Shown here in pieces: positions 29,152 through 42,610 of a DNA stretch of 64,000 nt; positions within the stretch are counted from its first letter, which is position 1; every line of letters starts with the position of its first letter. This stretch comes from Uranotaenia lowii. Its lineage: Eukaryota; Arthropoda; Insecta; Diptera; Culicidae. The DNA lies in contig NC_073693.1 of NCBI RefSeq assembly GCF_029784155.1, forward strand, positions 184,781,802 to 184,845,801, in the 5' to 3' direction. A program made the position numbers and the translations under genes. The notes beneath the pieces were generated by a model, which was not told the origin of the DNA, made no database searches, and saw only the letters and a list, made by a program, of their open reading frames with translations.

Positions 29152-30977
29152 GAATTTCCTGAAATTTGAAAATGAGAAAAACTGCTTTTACATACCTTAT
29201 TGGTCTTATTCGAAGCTTGATATGCTACTTACTCCGAGTTTATTCATGTTTCCTGAATCATATCTAAATTTTTGTTAGTGATAATCACTCTATGCACTCT
29301 ATGAAATTTGAAATATAAAAAATCTTCTTTAAGACGTGATTCTTATTGAATGATTTGTGAAATGCATTTTTGAATTTAAAAATAGATGGAACCATTCAAT
29401 AAGGGCTGTACTTAAAAAAAATGCAACAAGCTAGAAAAATGGGAAGAATTACATCCAGATGTTAAAATCCTAAGGACCAAATAAATTTTAAAAAGAAGTA
29501 GCTTCAACATACCAGTGTACATAAATCTGTGATCCCAATTTTCATTTGGTTTTATGGTGAGCGGAAATGGGATTCTTGTTTACTTGCTTCTTCTGAAATG
29601 TTGACCCAGAAATAATCTTCACCCTCGGAGAACAAAAATGCTAAGAGCGCCGAGAATTTGCATAAAAATAAAGCCACAAGATTGTTTGATCTAAGCGCAG
29701 CCACTCGGAAATTGCTCGTCCGGTATCATCTTACCTCGTGCGTAGTGGCCTAAGTATGTGCATTATACCTACCTTCTCATGGTGATCGATGGTTGGAATG
29801 GATTATAGCAAGCAAGCCAGCAATCATCATCAACGTCATTCGATAGACCAAATGCTGACAAATTCTTTAGCAAATATTGACAGTGAGCTATTTTTTCTGA
29901 CTGACAGCATGAGCCATGGTGGGTAGGTACTTAAAGCGTGGACAGTCTGCTCGCCACTTCGGCATGGTCATGATATGATGATTGAGTAGTTCAGGTGAAA
30001 TGACATTTCCTAAATTTAATTCTTACCTTTTGTATTGTTGTTTTGGTCTTATCATCACCATACCTTTACAGCTAAGGAATATTCCTCATACTAACTAAAA
30101 AGCCCAAGGTCGAAAACAAGTCAGTCCTCCAAACGCAAAATGCTGTAGCTCCCAATCCATGGTCCGAATTTTACCAAATCATATTTGTTGAGTTACTTTA
30201 AGTGTTAAGATTGATTTTATTCACCATTTATCTTATATTAATCTCACAATTTTGAGCCACATATTGAATTGTAGTGGCAATTTAAAAAAAATGTTAATAA
30301 TTTGCAATCGTAAGCATAAATACATCAAGAGCAAATGGTTATAAATTTTGTTTTAACTCCTGAGCTTATAAATTCTTTACTTTTTTTGAATTTCAATTAG
30401 ATGACAAATTTGAAAACTTCGAATTAGTAAATAAGGTTATTAAACTGAAATACTTTAACTATTTTTTCGCTAATTGCATACAATGCATTGTCCTAACCGT
30501 GCAGTATCTTTTTATTCTCTTAGATAGACGTGCCAAACAAAACAAAACAGCAATGCTGTTATCTCAACCAGTTTTAAAAAATTAGTTCTGCGAGTTATTG
30601 AACTTTGTTTGAAATGTTTAACAAAATGTCATTAGAATATCTTTTTTCATCACTTCAAAATGTTTCTCACATGAAAAAATAATTTCGCTGAATGAACCAG
30701 TCAGAAACATTTGACTTTTTATCACTTCCTCTATTCATATTTTCGAATTGAGCTTCAAATAACCTCTCACGTTCATCTTGCTTCATGTAATCAATCATCT
30801 TCAGTTTTATACGAACTTTAGCTAACTATTGGATCCTCTAGGACATCTTAAACGATTTGCCATGGGAATTTTGGTCGAATAGTTGATTTCCAGCTGTTTT
30901 TGGGTTTCCCACTGGAACTTTTCGGAGTTTTTCTCGATTCTGCCCTGAAAATGTCGTCAATGATCATCAGTATCAGA
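29152..30977. other. No gene recognised
   Basis: AT-rich overall. Positions 29640-29960 are more complex and could be low-copy host or regulatory DNA. No open frame or repeat is assigned. Confidence 0.45.
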
Positions 30978-31154
30978 CGCTATCTAAAAAAACACTTGAC
31001 AGATTGTCAGTTGGTCAATTGGATTGTCAATGAATTTTGTACACGAACACATTACATTACTAAGTAGATTCACTGAAAATTTCATCAATTTCTATTTATT
31101 CATTCAAAAGTTATTAACAAAACAAAGTGTTGCATTTTTTTCGAATACACTTCT
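30978..31154. repeat. Dispersed repeat F, copy 1
   Basis: Aligns in the same orientation with 63477-63627. Landmarks are GCTATCT, CACTTGACAGATTGTCA, TTTTGTACACGAAC, TTCACTGA and TTTTTTCGAATACACTTCTTA. The 84-codon frame over it is not a gene. Confidence 0.7.
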
Positions 31155-33904
31155 TATTCCCCTTCGAATGACCAATTACGGAACCAACACCGCTGTTATT
31201 GGTGCTATGAAATCGTACAACCGTTTTTTGGAGCATTTCAACTGCGACGTTCCGAAAGATGTTTCCGAAAAAAAGTGATAAGGGCCTTAGAACCCCTTAG
31301 TTTGAACCAAATGTTTTGATTTTAATTTTAATTTGAATTAATCATTCGGATCAATATGTGATTCGTTGATCAGAATTAAATAACGAATAACAAGTAATGT
31401 GTAAATACGTCCAATGAAAGTTTTGACCGCTATTTCGGATCGTCCGGTAGAAAAAAAATACTTAAAAAAGACATCCAACTTTGGACATCCCAGTTCATCA
31501 GTAAATTGGAATGATGATAAGGATGTCCGGAATGTGCGCTTCGAACAGCTTTAGATAGTTAAAAGCGGGATTGAGTTTCAGTGGGTTAAGATTCGATACA
31601 CAATTCGACTTCAGTTTAAGCATTGAAAGGCAATCAAAGCTGTACTGGTTAAGTAATCAATTGTAAAAAGCAAAAAAGATGTTAACTCCATAAAACTCAA
31701 AGGTCCAAATTAAAGAATTATAATAAAAAATGTGACATTGGACACTGTACGGTTTGGATGATGCCAACAAATAATAAGGATAAAAAATGTCTTTCAAGTG
31801 TACAGATACCTTTTTCGATAAAATTTTCGATCACTCTCAGTTGATTGATATGAATCGACGAAGTTGAACAGTTTTGCTAAAGACAAAGAAAAATGCACGA
31901 AGGATCCTGAGGCAAGTTTCATTGTTATTCATAACAGATTTCTGAACGACAATTATTGCCCTTCGTCTAGCACGACGGCCATAATTTCACCACGATGATC
32001 TCACCACGCTGCCATTTAATCATCGCCTAACGCAACTCAACCGTCTAAGTCTCTAGATGACTGAGCAGTGGTTTCTGCATTTCTGAGGAACTTTCTGAAG
32101 TAGGTGGGTACCTACCATGTATTGTAACATCTTTGTGCGGGGTGTCATCCAACCCGCATTAGTAACGGCTGTCCGAATAACTGGCTCTGTTTTTGGGCTG
32201 AATAAGCTGAATTACAAGAGATTTTGAAGTTAATCCATAGAACACTTCTGTTCAGGAGACATGAGGTTAATTTATCATGACATCAAAGGTGCTTAAAGTA
32301 TGTAAGTCTGGCAAGATTTTTTTTATAATTTTTCACTGTTTCAAAAAGCCTTAACAGCTGGAAACACTCAAGCTTCCAGCCTTCTTCAATTTTATCGCTC
32401 TAAGTTATTGCATAACGGAATCAATTGAAAAGAAAGTCTTAAAACTGAAATGTTTACCTAGCAGAACACACCAGGACGGATCTGGAGATGTTTCTTGGCA
32501 GCTAGTGCATTATTTATGAGCGATTTGTAACACTCTTCGTGCTAGATTGTATGCATACATCTAAATAAACTAAGCCCCAGGGAAGCGTAACCATTTGCAT
32601 AAATATGATCGCGAAAACGTTGGCGATGACTGAGGATGAGCAGTTGCCGTCCGTATGAGTTCAACCTATAACAGCGCAGGAGCGTCGATCGGTTTGCAAA
32701 GTTCTGTAAATTTAAAGAATAAATATGATGTCATTTGGCATGGCAAACAAATAAAACAAATCGCGTAATGATTCCCTCCAGCGGCGTTTGTTGGAACATT
32801 CAGACATACGGGCATGCAAATATTCCAACCACGTTAGGCATGCAACAATCCAAAACCTCTAAACATGCATTAAGATGTAATCGAGAACAATAGCTGGAGA
32901 TTTCAGTGACAAGATTAGTTTAAGATGCTCAAACGCATGCATAAGTAAAGAAGATCAAACTTCAACAACAAGAAAAGGAAATAAAAAGTGATGCTAAGTA
33001 TGCGTAGCTTCGGCTAATTGATGACTATTTTGAGAACACTCAAACTGGTATCGACGAAACACCAATTAGCATTTGTCACCAGCTGACGAACCTTCAGCTA
33101 ATAAAGAGACGGCAAAGAGCTCGGTGGATCGAGCGAAGGAAACTTGTTCTCAGTAGTTCAATGATAAAATCATCAGAATTTAAACTCTATAAAAAAAGTC
33201 TATCCAAACAATCAGGGGAAAAAAAACTGTGTTTCGATGAAACTTGGGTACGATTGAAATTGAAATATGTATGTTTTTATGAATATTTAAAATTTGACGA
33301 ATTTCATTGAACGTTAAACTTTTGTCAACTCTTCTGGTTCTGCTACGCTTGGAAAGCAGTCTTGAATTCCTCAATTGTACATAATTTTTTATTCAGAGGT
33401 TGATGCATAAGGATGTTGTTTTGAAAATTCTTTCTCGGAGCTTTCACGTGTTTATTCTTATTTTCCGTTAGTTTACTTAAAACAAAATATGACATACATT
33501 TTAAAACACATAACTTATACCACTTTTCTCTTCTTTTTTCAGGTGAGCAACCATATTGCAAATGTAACAACTAAAACGACAACACAAGGAAACGGACAGG
33601 TTACAATATGAAGCAGTAAATCAATATTTTCGGAATAATTCAAGTGATGTCAAATCACATTTCTCACAAAATGTTTGTTATAGGAATAAGGTAAACAGGA
33701 GTTTACAGCCTTCAGTTTCGCGTAGAATGTATGATATAAAATCAAGCGCTTTCTTGCAACATACACAGTAACGAATTTTGAAAAAAAAAAAAAACACGAG
33801 AGGCGATTAACGGGTGGAAACTGATATTTTGGAATTTCTCTTTCAAGCTGTGAAAAAAAGTTAAGTGTACTTAAAGAAGCTTTGATCTATTGGAATTAAA
33901 GGTA
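31155..33904. other. Long stretch without identifiable gene
   Basis: Positions 32450-32900 are more complex, with several CATTTGCATAAAT- or GCATGCAAAT-like octamer words, and may be regulatory or simply low-copy DNA. The rest is AT-rich with short chance frames. Confidence 0.4.
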
Positions 33905-34145
33905 CATTAGGTGATATGAAAAAAACCTAGCAATTGCTTTTACTAAACTAAATCGAGCAGTCGAGCAGTCGCTTAAAGCGATTGCTTCGGTTGATATGAA
34001 TAAAGTTTTTTTTTGACAGCTGTTTTCTCTGTCAGGAGCTTTTACTTTTAGAACAAGCTAATTTGGTATGAATAAAGCCCAAATCTAAAGTAATCGCTCG
34101 ACAAATCTCCTAGCAATTGCTTTATTTTCTAAGCATGCTCGGTAC
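33905..34145. repeat. Repeat G, copy 1 (AGCAATTGCTT / GGTATGAATAAA words)
   Basis: Contains repeated words AGCAATTGCTTT (twice) and GATATGAATAAA or GGTATGAATAAA. These recur in inverted order at 36730-36925. It is probably an old inverted-repeat element; boundaries are approximate. Confidence 0.4.
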
Positions 34146-34751
34146 CAGACTTTTCCAATAAAAAATTCTTTAGCAATGTCATGAATTTATTAAATTAGCA
34201 ATATTACACTTCAATACAATTCAAAACAGCATTTTCATGGATAAAGGAAAGTCGAAGTGATAACCCAGCTTTTTGCATATTCCTGTCGTTGTATGAAATG
34301 ATTCGTCTAAGATGAAACTAAACAAATCAATTAGTAAATATTCCAAATTTTAAAAAATCCGGCTATAGTGTGTAGCAGTATGGATAAAATTAAATAATTT
34401 TCATATTGTTTTACTTGAACATCCCTTAGTAGACCGAATGAACACCTAGCTGAAAATAGCCATCCCTGTAAAAGCCGATAAAATATCTATTTATAGACCA
34501 AGTAAACCAAGAGCATAGCCGAGTAGGAGAGAAATATTTTGGAGAGTAAACAAAACTTTCGACGCACCCCATCGAGAGCGTGACGTCACGGAAAAACTCT
34601 TTTTCTTCGTAAAGCGGATCTGGGTGTTTTAAAGGGATTTGGCGAAACTTTGCTAGAGATATCGCCACCAGCTGATGCATGTCCGGGCGTTGACCCCACC
34701 AGATGATAGGTCTTATGGTTGTATTGGTAAGAATCGGGAATTAGAATCTAC

Positions 34752-34855
34752 ACCCGAGATCGGATGTCAATATCTCGGGTTGATTACCAGAAAAAAATAT
34801 GAAAAAGAAGAGGGTTTTTCGTGAACATTCGTAATCGTTCGCTAACGATTACGAA
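34752..34855. other. Two short strong hairpins
   Basis: ACCCGAGAT/ATCTCGGGT (34752-34760 with 34772-34780, 11-nt loop). Then TTCGTAATCGTT pairs with AACGATTACGAA (34828-34839 with 34844-34855, 4-nt loop). They are about 50 bp apart. Neither is followed by a T-run typical of a polymerase III terminator. Function unknown. Confidence 0.5.
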
Positions 34856-35099
34856 GTTCCGGTCAGGAAATTAGATGACTGTTCTGATCTGAGGGCTGAT
34901 GCAAGTACTCGATCACTTTTCCTTGGGCTGTGGAGTAGGCTGGACTGCAAGTTTTTTTTATTTCGGGTTCGCATTGGTACCACAAGGTACTTGTTAAAAA
35001 AAACGTGGGTTTTAATTTTTTTTATAAAAATGTCTTTTTTAAAACCTTCCCAAAATAGAGTGCCATTAAGAGTGTTCTAAGTGCGAGCAATACCGTTGG

Positions 35100-35470
35100 G
35101 TGATAGCTCAAAGAGCAGAACACGGTAATTTTTAATGGTTTTTAGTGCGTTTTTCCCTAAAACTAACTTTCGAAAACGGATCAGGTACGAAGCCCACGCG
35201 AGCCTACAACAACGTCATCATCACCTGGTCCAAGGAAATCCGCTGCGGGTCGACGCATATCGCCACCGGCGAAGCCACACATCACGGGAGCTGCGCCGAT
35301 TTTCCGACGACACCCTGCGACGGCGACGACCATACCAACATCGACAGCAGCAGAAACGACGGTCTGGGGATCAACCGAAATGTTAATTGAGGTTTGATTG
35401 CCCAGCAACGTGAGTACTCAGAAACTTATTTATATCATGCGCATGATCGGAATCCCATTTTGATTCCCTT
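35100..35470. other. GC-rich block, possible non-coding or transferred segment
   Basis: Positions 35185-35400 are GC-rich and open in several frames on both strands (75 to 83 codons). The multi-frame openness reflects base composition, and I recognise no protein. CAGCAACGTGAGTAC at about 35402 contains a good splice-donor consensus, so an untranslated exon on the plus strand is possible. A retroelement leader is the other option. Confidence 0.3.
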
Positions 35471-35484
35471 TTTGAAGCCGATCA

Positions 35485-35560
35485 CACATATGAGCAAATA
35501 GCTCACTCGGCTACGTCCCCAGCTGAGGACCTAGAGGGCCCGGGTTCAATTCCCCTTACG
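35485..35560 (+). mobile_element. tRNA-like SINE head
   Basis: TAGCTCACTCGG (35499-35510) and GGGTTCAATTCCC (35542-35554) have the spacing and sequence of polymerase III boxes A and B. The segment runs directly into a (TA)n tract. It is probably the head of a SINE with a TA-rich tail. I did not find a second copy in the window. Confidence 0.5.
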
Positions 35561-35566
35561 ATATAT

Positions 35567-36729
<1,163 letters not shown>

Positions 36730-36925
36730 AAACTTCAGATTCTGCTGGTTGGATAGCTCTATTTTTCGAAGCAAAAGCTATGTTCTAAGACTTTAGTACA
36801 CATCCGCTAAGCAAATGTTTATTCATACCAAACTAAGCAAATGCTTTGGGCTTTTGCTTTGCTTGATTTCGAGCTAAGTAAAAGCTACCGAAGCAATTGC
36901 TAAACTTTATTCATACCACTAATTG
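36730..36925. repeat. Repeat G, copy 2 (inverted)
   Basis: Carries the complement of the 33905-34145 words: TTTATTCATACC (twice) and AAGCAATTGCT. It ends at the 3' side of the transposase relic. Confidence 0.4.
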
Positions 36926-37375
36926 TCCACTGTTGAAAAAAAAAAATAAACATTTAAGAACGGTCCATGATCGGCTTTTTGGCGAAGCATCCGTTTGGTA
37001 TCGGAACAGGAGTGTTGTACGGCCTTCATGTCAACTTTGTGATTACATCTCTTGATTCTACCAATCAATTGTTTGCAGTTCTTGGCTTTGATTGGGCGAC
37101 ACTGAGACAGATTTTTCGGGTTGTGGTTCTTGGGATCGAATGGATATTTAGGAAAGATTGTGTTTTTTTTTTGCATAATGCGATGACGCTTTGTCCGGCC
37201 AAAACACGTATCGTCCATCTGCATGATGTTTGTGTAGAAACGGCATCTCTTCAAACATTCATTCTGGTACACATCTAAATTGATTGCCAGATGGCTTGAA
37301 CCATGGCTTAGAAATACCTCTCTCGGAAATGGCGATTTACAGCATCACTTCATGATCAAACTTATGTTTGAACTT

Positions 37376-37471
37376 GTATTTATTTTATTTATTTATTGTT
37401 CACGGTCTTCGACAACTTAATATCATTCAGACTGATTTCTTAATCTATGCTTAAAACTATCTTTACTTATA
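37376..37471 (-). mobile_element. LINE 3' UTR scrap with AATA-type tail
   Basis: On the minus strand this reads a UTR ending CGAAGACCGTGAACAATAAA, followed by repeated AATA/AAATA units. This is the usual 3' end of CR1/Jockey-type insect LINEs. No coding part is present. Confidence 0.5.
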
Positions 37472-37527
37472 GGCGGGCGGGAGGGCGGGCCGCATGCGGC
37501 CCGCGAACCCCCAGTTTGACATGCCTG
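37472..37527. mobile_element. hAT-type terminus (partial)
   Basis: Read from 37527 on the minus strand it starts CAGGCATGTCAAACTGGGGG. A GC-rich palindrome follows, GCGGGCCGCATGCGGCCCGC (37485-37504, a perfect 20-mer). A CAG-GTCAAACT start with a GGGCCGCA-GCGGCCC palindrome is characteristic of a widespread hAT group. The other end was not found. Confidence 0.55.
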
Positions 37528-37947
37528 ATCTAGCGGCAATGGCATTTAAGAGTCGAAATTCGATCCTCAGTTAAATTCTTGGGCTGATGCCTTCTTTCGG
37601 CACTCAATTACAGCTTTTTTCAATGTCTTGCCAATGTACTGGTGAGAACAATTGAACTTTTTTGCGGCATCCCGTTGGCTCAGTGAATCCTTGTTGTTGA
37701 AGGCACGAGAAAGAGAACGAAGTCCTTTTACGTCCATAATTTTCCCTGGTCTGCCACTACCTTTCTTGCAAGTAGTTGTTAGGGATTGTAGGATATGGTA
37801 AACAGTGGAAGCCGCCACAATTTCACTTTTAAACTTTTGTACTGTATACTTTTTAACGAGATTTTTGTGAACTGTACAACGCGCTCGAGAAACACTTCTT
37901 GTTTCGACGGCATTTTGAGCAAAACTGGGCAAACATAAACAAAACAA

Positions 37948-38500
37948 AAAATTCTGGCAAAAAGAGGAGAAAAAACTCTTTTATTTTCCCTGAGCTCGTT
38001 TATGTTTGAGTATTGGGGCCTTGAATTAAATCCAAAATTTTAGTTGCCACTTGTTAGTACCAGTATCCAACAATTTTCTGGGTAGAAAAGAATTTCAAAT
38101 ATGATTTAAAGATGTTAATTTTAACTTTAACATCAAAATATTTAGGGAAAGCTCTTTTTAAGCAATAGGTGAAAACAAAATATTTTCATTTGCGTATGAA
38201 TGACTTATTATCAGTCGGGAAAAAGTTTTAGCAAAAAATGTTTTGTCTAAATATTTACTCCGATTTTAAGGTTCAATTTATAAATAAACGATAGGTCCTT
38301 TTTGTTTTTTTTTTTAAATTTTTTCTGGTTTGAATAAGCGACCTGATAAGACAATGTACCGATATTTAACACCAGCTATTTATTTATAAAAAAAATCATA
38401 AAATGATAACTAGATAACTAGAAAAAAAAACTTACTTAAATAACCAAGAAAATTTAAGTTTTCTCTCTCAAAATTTCTTAGCTCATTACCTACCGAAAAC
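37948..38500. other. AT-rich DNA, nothing identified
   Basis: Flank of the transposase relic; its 5' terminal repeat may lie here, but I cannot identify it. Confidence 0.45.
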
Positions 38501-38640
38501 TGGGGATACTTGATTTAATTTTCTTATTATCGTCTTATCATTTCGGAAAAATTTGTCAACTCAGTGTCTTTTGCATTTTCTGACTGCGTAAATTTTAAAC
38601 TTTATATGCTCTAAAAATTAGAACGATACATAGACCCTCA
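38501..38640. repeat. Partial copy of the TA-element H
   Basis: Matches the first about 140 bp of 44588-45552: GGGGATACTTGAT, TTTTCTTAT, CTCAGTGTCTTT, TATGCTC-AAAAATTAGAACGATAC. The rest of the element is absent. Confidence 0.65.
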
Positions 38641-40451
38641 ATTTTATTGAAAATAGCCCGGATTTTTTCCCAGATTTATTCACATTATTTGCCAAATTAT
38701 CCTCAAATAAATATACTAACGTGTAGAAGCAACCTGTATACACATCTCAGGTGGCGATGGAAATCCCGTGCTAAGTGTTAGTAAAAGTTTTTTTTTTGTA
38801 AACATTGTAACCAAGACAATTCGTGACGTCAGTTGCATTTTCAAACAAACAACCAACAGCGAAAACTATAGAGAAAAAAATCATTGCCAACTGCTGTTTA
38901 CGATTCTCGCCTAGGATACATAAACATCCTGGCAAGTGACGTAGGCTTTGTTTACCTTTTTACATCTTGAATAACGAGTTCTGTAATAGTGCGCGTGTTT
39001 GTTCATCACCTTCTGTGTAGAAGATTGCCTATGTAAGCAGAATCAAATGATGGTTTACTTAGATTCTAACGTAAATATATAAACTTTAGAATAAGTAAAG
39101 TAGATCACTGGTGATACACTGGGAACAAAACGCACTTTTCTTCTTGTGAAGCTTTTCATGGCGTCATTAACATTTTTCGCTTCAGGATAGTTATTCCATC
39201 CGCTAAAATGACCGCATGTCTCGAAACATTTGTAAAAGTTGGTTTTTTTTTACGAAAAACGGCATGTTTTGTTTTCCTGGCGCAAAGTGTCAAGGCGGCC
39301 ATTGCTCAAGCCAAAAATGAAAATTTCAAAAAATTCAACAGCTAGACTTCTGAGAGATGGGTATACCAGAGAAATATTTTACAAAATAGGATCGTGTTAG
39401 TTTGTGATCAATGAGGTGATGAAATTCTACTTTTTTTTGTAATTGTTTTTTGTTTTTCATTTGCACCCTATTTCTATTTCAATTTTCAAAACGTGGCAGG
39501 TAAGGGTTAACCCTCTCAAACTCATTTTTTTCGCTGAAACATTCACAGCAGTTTAGTTTTATGATAACGAACAACTTATGTTCCACGAAAAACTTTAGTG
39601 TTGAAAAATTATTGACAATTTTTTCATAAACAAAGAACTTGACTTTCGGTAATTTTTCGATTTTAGTTTTTACACACTTTAACCAATTTTTCCCAAATTT
39701 TGAAACATATAAAGACTGACTCATAGCTTTGCTTATGTATGTATTTTTTGGTAAAATTATTCCACAAATAACTATGATATTAAAACTAGTAAATTAACAT
39801 TGTACGTACATATTTGTCGATTGGTTGTCTTTTTTCCCAATCCAGGAGCATTTTTATCTTAAAAATCAACCCAGAACAGTTATATCACTTTGTTCTAAAC
39901 ACCAGTAATTTGTTTAAATCGAGTACCACCTGACATTTCTTTCGCTACCGAAATTACAATTTTTCGAAAATAGACTCATTTCCAGTTTTCTCATATGTTT
40001 GAGATTCTCTTAGCTTGTTTTGAAACATTCTGCGCAAAAAGTAAGTTTAAATAATGATTGGCTTTGATGCTATGCCTAATGGGAATACGGAAATTTCGGA
40101 TACAAATGAAAAGAAGCGCGTTTTCGTTTAACAAGTTGATTGCAAGAGGAAACGAATCGGAATTAAGGAAATGAAACATATGGTTGCCATTCCATTTATT
40201 ATAAGCTTATAATAAAGGGAGATATACACGTTTAAAAGAATGTGAAGAACATTAAACGTGAATTAAACCTTAACGATGCCGATTTTAGTAAACCCCGTCT
40301 AGGGTAGGGTTACCATATCCCGCAACACCAAAAAGAGTACATTGAGATCATTTATCCGGAAAGTTATCAGGAGAAACGTTAAACAACTCCGCTTATCCGA
40401 ACCCCAGTTTTCTGAGCTCCCGCGTTATCCCAGCCATCAGGTTGGCACAAG
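38641..40451. other. AT-rich DNA, nothing identified
   Basis: No gene. TATCCGAACC and GCGTTATCCCAG words at 40395-40430 resemble words beyond the other end of the RTE insertion (43860-44190), so the RTE element landed in older repeat DNA. Confidence 0.45.
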
Positions 40452-40464
40452 ATCCATAGGGTGT
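40452..40464. repeat. Target site duplication of RTE LINE, 3' side
   Basis: ATCCATAGGGTGT, repeated exactly at 43830-43842. It fixes both ends of the LINE. Confidence 0.9.
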
Positions 40465-40502
40465 TTATTTATTGTTTTTTTTTATTTACATAGTATTCCG
40501 TC

Positions 40503-42290
40503 TCACGACATAACTTGACGAACATAATTCCTAAAATTCACTCGGTTCATAGCAACCGTTCTCCAATTTCTCGGGCACCCCACGTTCGCCAGATCACGCT
40601 CCACTTGGTTTAACCACCTCGCTCGTTGCGCCCCCGCTCGTCTTGTTCCTACCGGATTCGTAGCGAACACCTGTTTTGCAGGACAGTCGTCCGGCATTCT
40701 CGCAACATGTCCAGCCCAGCGTATCCGGCCAGCTTTCACCACCTTCTGGATACTGGGTTCGCCGTAGAGTCGCGCGAGCTCGTGGTTCATCCTTCGCCTC
40801 CACACTCCGTTCTCCTGTACGCCGCCAAAGATGGTTCTTAACACTCGTCGCTCGAATACTCCGAGTGTACGCAGGTCCTCCTCGAGCAATATCCATGTCT
40901 CGTGCCCGTAGAGAACAACCGGTCTAATAAGCGTCATATACAGGTTACACTTCGTACGAGGACAAAGTCTTCTCGACCGCAGTTGCTTGTGGAGTCCATA
41001 GTAGGCACGACTTCCGCTGATAATTCGCCTCCGGATCTCACGGCTGGTGTCATTGTCTGCGGTCACCAGTGAGCCGAGATAGACAAAGTCTTCGACTATC
41101 TCCAGCTCGTCGCCGTCGATCATGACCTTGTTATTACTGGACAAGCGGGTTCGGTCGGTCTCGGATCCGCAGGCCAGCATGTACTTCGTCTTGGACGTAT
41201 TAATCATCAACCCAATCCTTCCTGCTTCGCGTTTCAGTTTGCGGTAGATCTCCTCCACCGCCGCAGATGATCTGCCGACTATATCAATGTCATCGGCAAA
41301 GCAGATAAGTTGACTGGATCTGTTGAAAATCGTGCCCCGCATTTCGCCCACCGCTCGTCGAATAACACCTTCTAGCGCCACGTTGAACATCATGCAGGAT
41401 AGACCATCACCTTGTCGAAGCCCCCTGCGCGATTCGAATGAACTCGACAATTCACCCGAAATCCGCACACAGCACTGCGTTCCATCCATCGTCGCCTTGA
41501 TCAGTCTGATTAGCTTCCCGGAAAAGCCGTTCTCGTCCATGATTTTCCATAGCTCGTTACGGTCGATCGTGTCGTATGCGGCTTTGAAGTCGATGAATAG
41601 ATGATGCGTAGGGACTTGGTGTTCACGGCATTTTTGGAGGATTTGCCGTAATGTGAATATCTGGTCCGTCGTAGACCGTCCCTCCATGAAGCCGGCCTGA
41701 TGACTTCCCACGAATCTGTTTGCTTGTGGCGTTAGGCGGCGGAGTAGGATTCGGGACAACACTTTGTAGGCGGCATTGAGGACAGTGATCGCTCGGTAGT
41801 TCTCACAGTCCAATTTGTCGCCCTTCTTGTAGATGGGGCATATTACCCCCTCCTTCCACTCCTCCGGTAGCTGTTCTATGTCCCAGATCCGGAATATCAA
41901 CCGGTGTAGGCAATCGGCCAACCTGTCCGGGCCCATTTTGATGAGTTCAGCTGCGATGCCATCCTTCCCAGCCGACTTGTTTCTATTCAGCTGGCGAATG
42001 GCTTCCTTAACTTCACTCATCGTTGGGAGTGGCTCCTCTTCGTCGTTGGCTACGCCGGCGATGTACCTTCCCCCACCGTCTTGATCTCCTGCATGTGCGC
42101 CGTTCAGGTGTTCATCGAAGTGCTGCTTCCACCTTTTGATCACCTCACGATTGTCCGTCAGGATACCCCCGTCCTTATCCCGGCACATTTCGGCTTGCGG
42201 CACGAAGCCTTTGCGGGATGCGTTGAGTTTCTGATAGAACTTTCGTGTTTCTTGGGAACGATGCAGCTGCTCCAGCTCCTCTCCTCCAGG
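40503..42290 (-). pseudogene. RTE LINE reverse transcriptase and C-terminal domain
   Basis: Open for about 590 codons. Visible motifs are NKSAGKDGI, EWKEGVICPIYKKGD, NYRAITVLNAAYKV, GFMEGRSTTDQ, the catalytic FIDFKAAYDT (motif A), RRGLRQGDGLS (motif B), CFADD (motif C, 41289-41300, with F in place of the usual Y) and YLGSLVT. A C-terminal region with RIRWAGHVARMPDD follows. It would copy the element RNA at the nicked target. The frame is continuous here, but it is joined to the upstream part only through a frameshift near 42285, so no complete protein is made. Confidence 0.9.
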
Positions 42291-42610
42291 CGGCGCTTTT
42301 TCTCCTGGAAAAGTCGGACTCGCTGCCTCTTCCGCTGTCGGTGATTTTTCACATTTCGACGGGTGCCTCTTTGCACTACTGCCGCCCGCGCGGCATTCTC
42401 TTCGTCCATCACCCTCCTACACTCCTCGTCGAACCAGTCGTTCCGTCGAGATCGCTCCACATAACCGATGACGTTCTCCGCAGCACTGTTGATGGCTGTT
42501 TTGATGGTATCCCAACAGTCCTCGAGAGGGGCTTCGTCGAGCTCGCCCTCTGCCGGCAGCGCTGCTTCGACCGATTGCGCGTAGTCTGCCGCGACCTCAG
42601 GTTGCTTCAG
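42291..42610 (-). pseudogene. RTE LINE linker between endonuclease and RT
   Basis: In the same frame as the endonuclease but separated from it by the TGA at 42611-42613. It carries the RRNDWFDEECRR block and a basic stretch (RQRKRQRVR) usual between the two enzymes of RTE proteins. It runs out of frame near 42285, within a GAGGAG-rich stretch prone to slippage. Confidence 0.8.

Larger units (their letters stand above)
36930..37947 (-). pseudogene. Tc1/mariner-type transposase, broken
   Basis: The N-terminal part at 37567-37947 (minus) reads as two helix-turn-helix units joined by a GRPR-type hook (GSGRPGK). The second unit carries LSQRDAAKKFNCSHQYIGKTLKK, typical of mosquito Tc1/mariner transposases. 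The C-terminal part is recognisable at about 36930-37320: YQNECLKR lies upstream of a frameshifted stretch that would hold the second catalytic aspartate region and the RPI-type block. The first catalytic aspartate region is missing. It is replaced at about 37330-37565 by a LINE tail and a hAT terminus. The terminal inverted repeats of the original transposon were not found. Non-functional. Confidence 0.75.

Noticed and set aside
36967..37278. 103-codon plus frame
   Set aside because: Antisense of the Tc1/mariner transposase relic.
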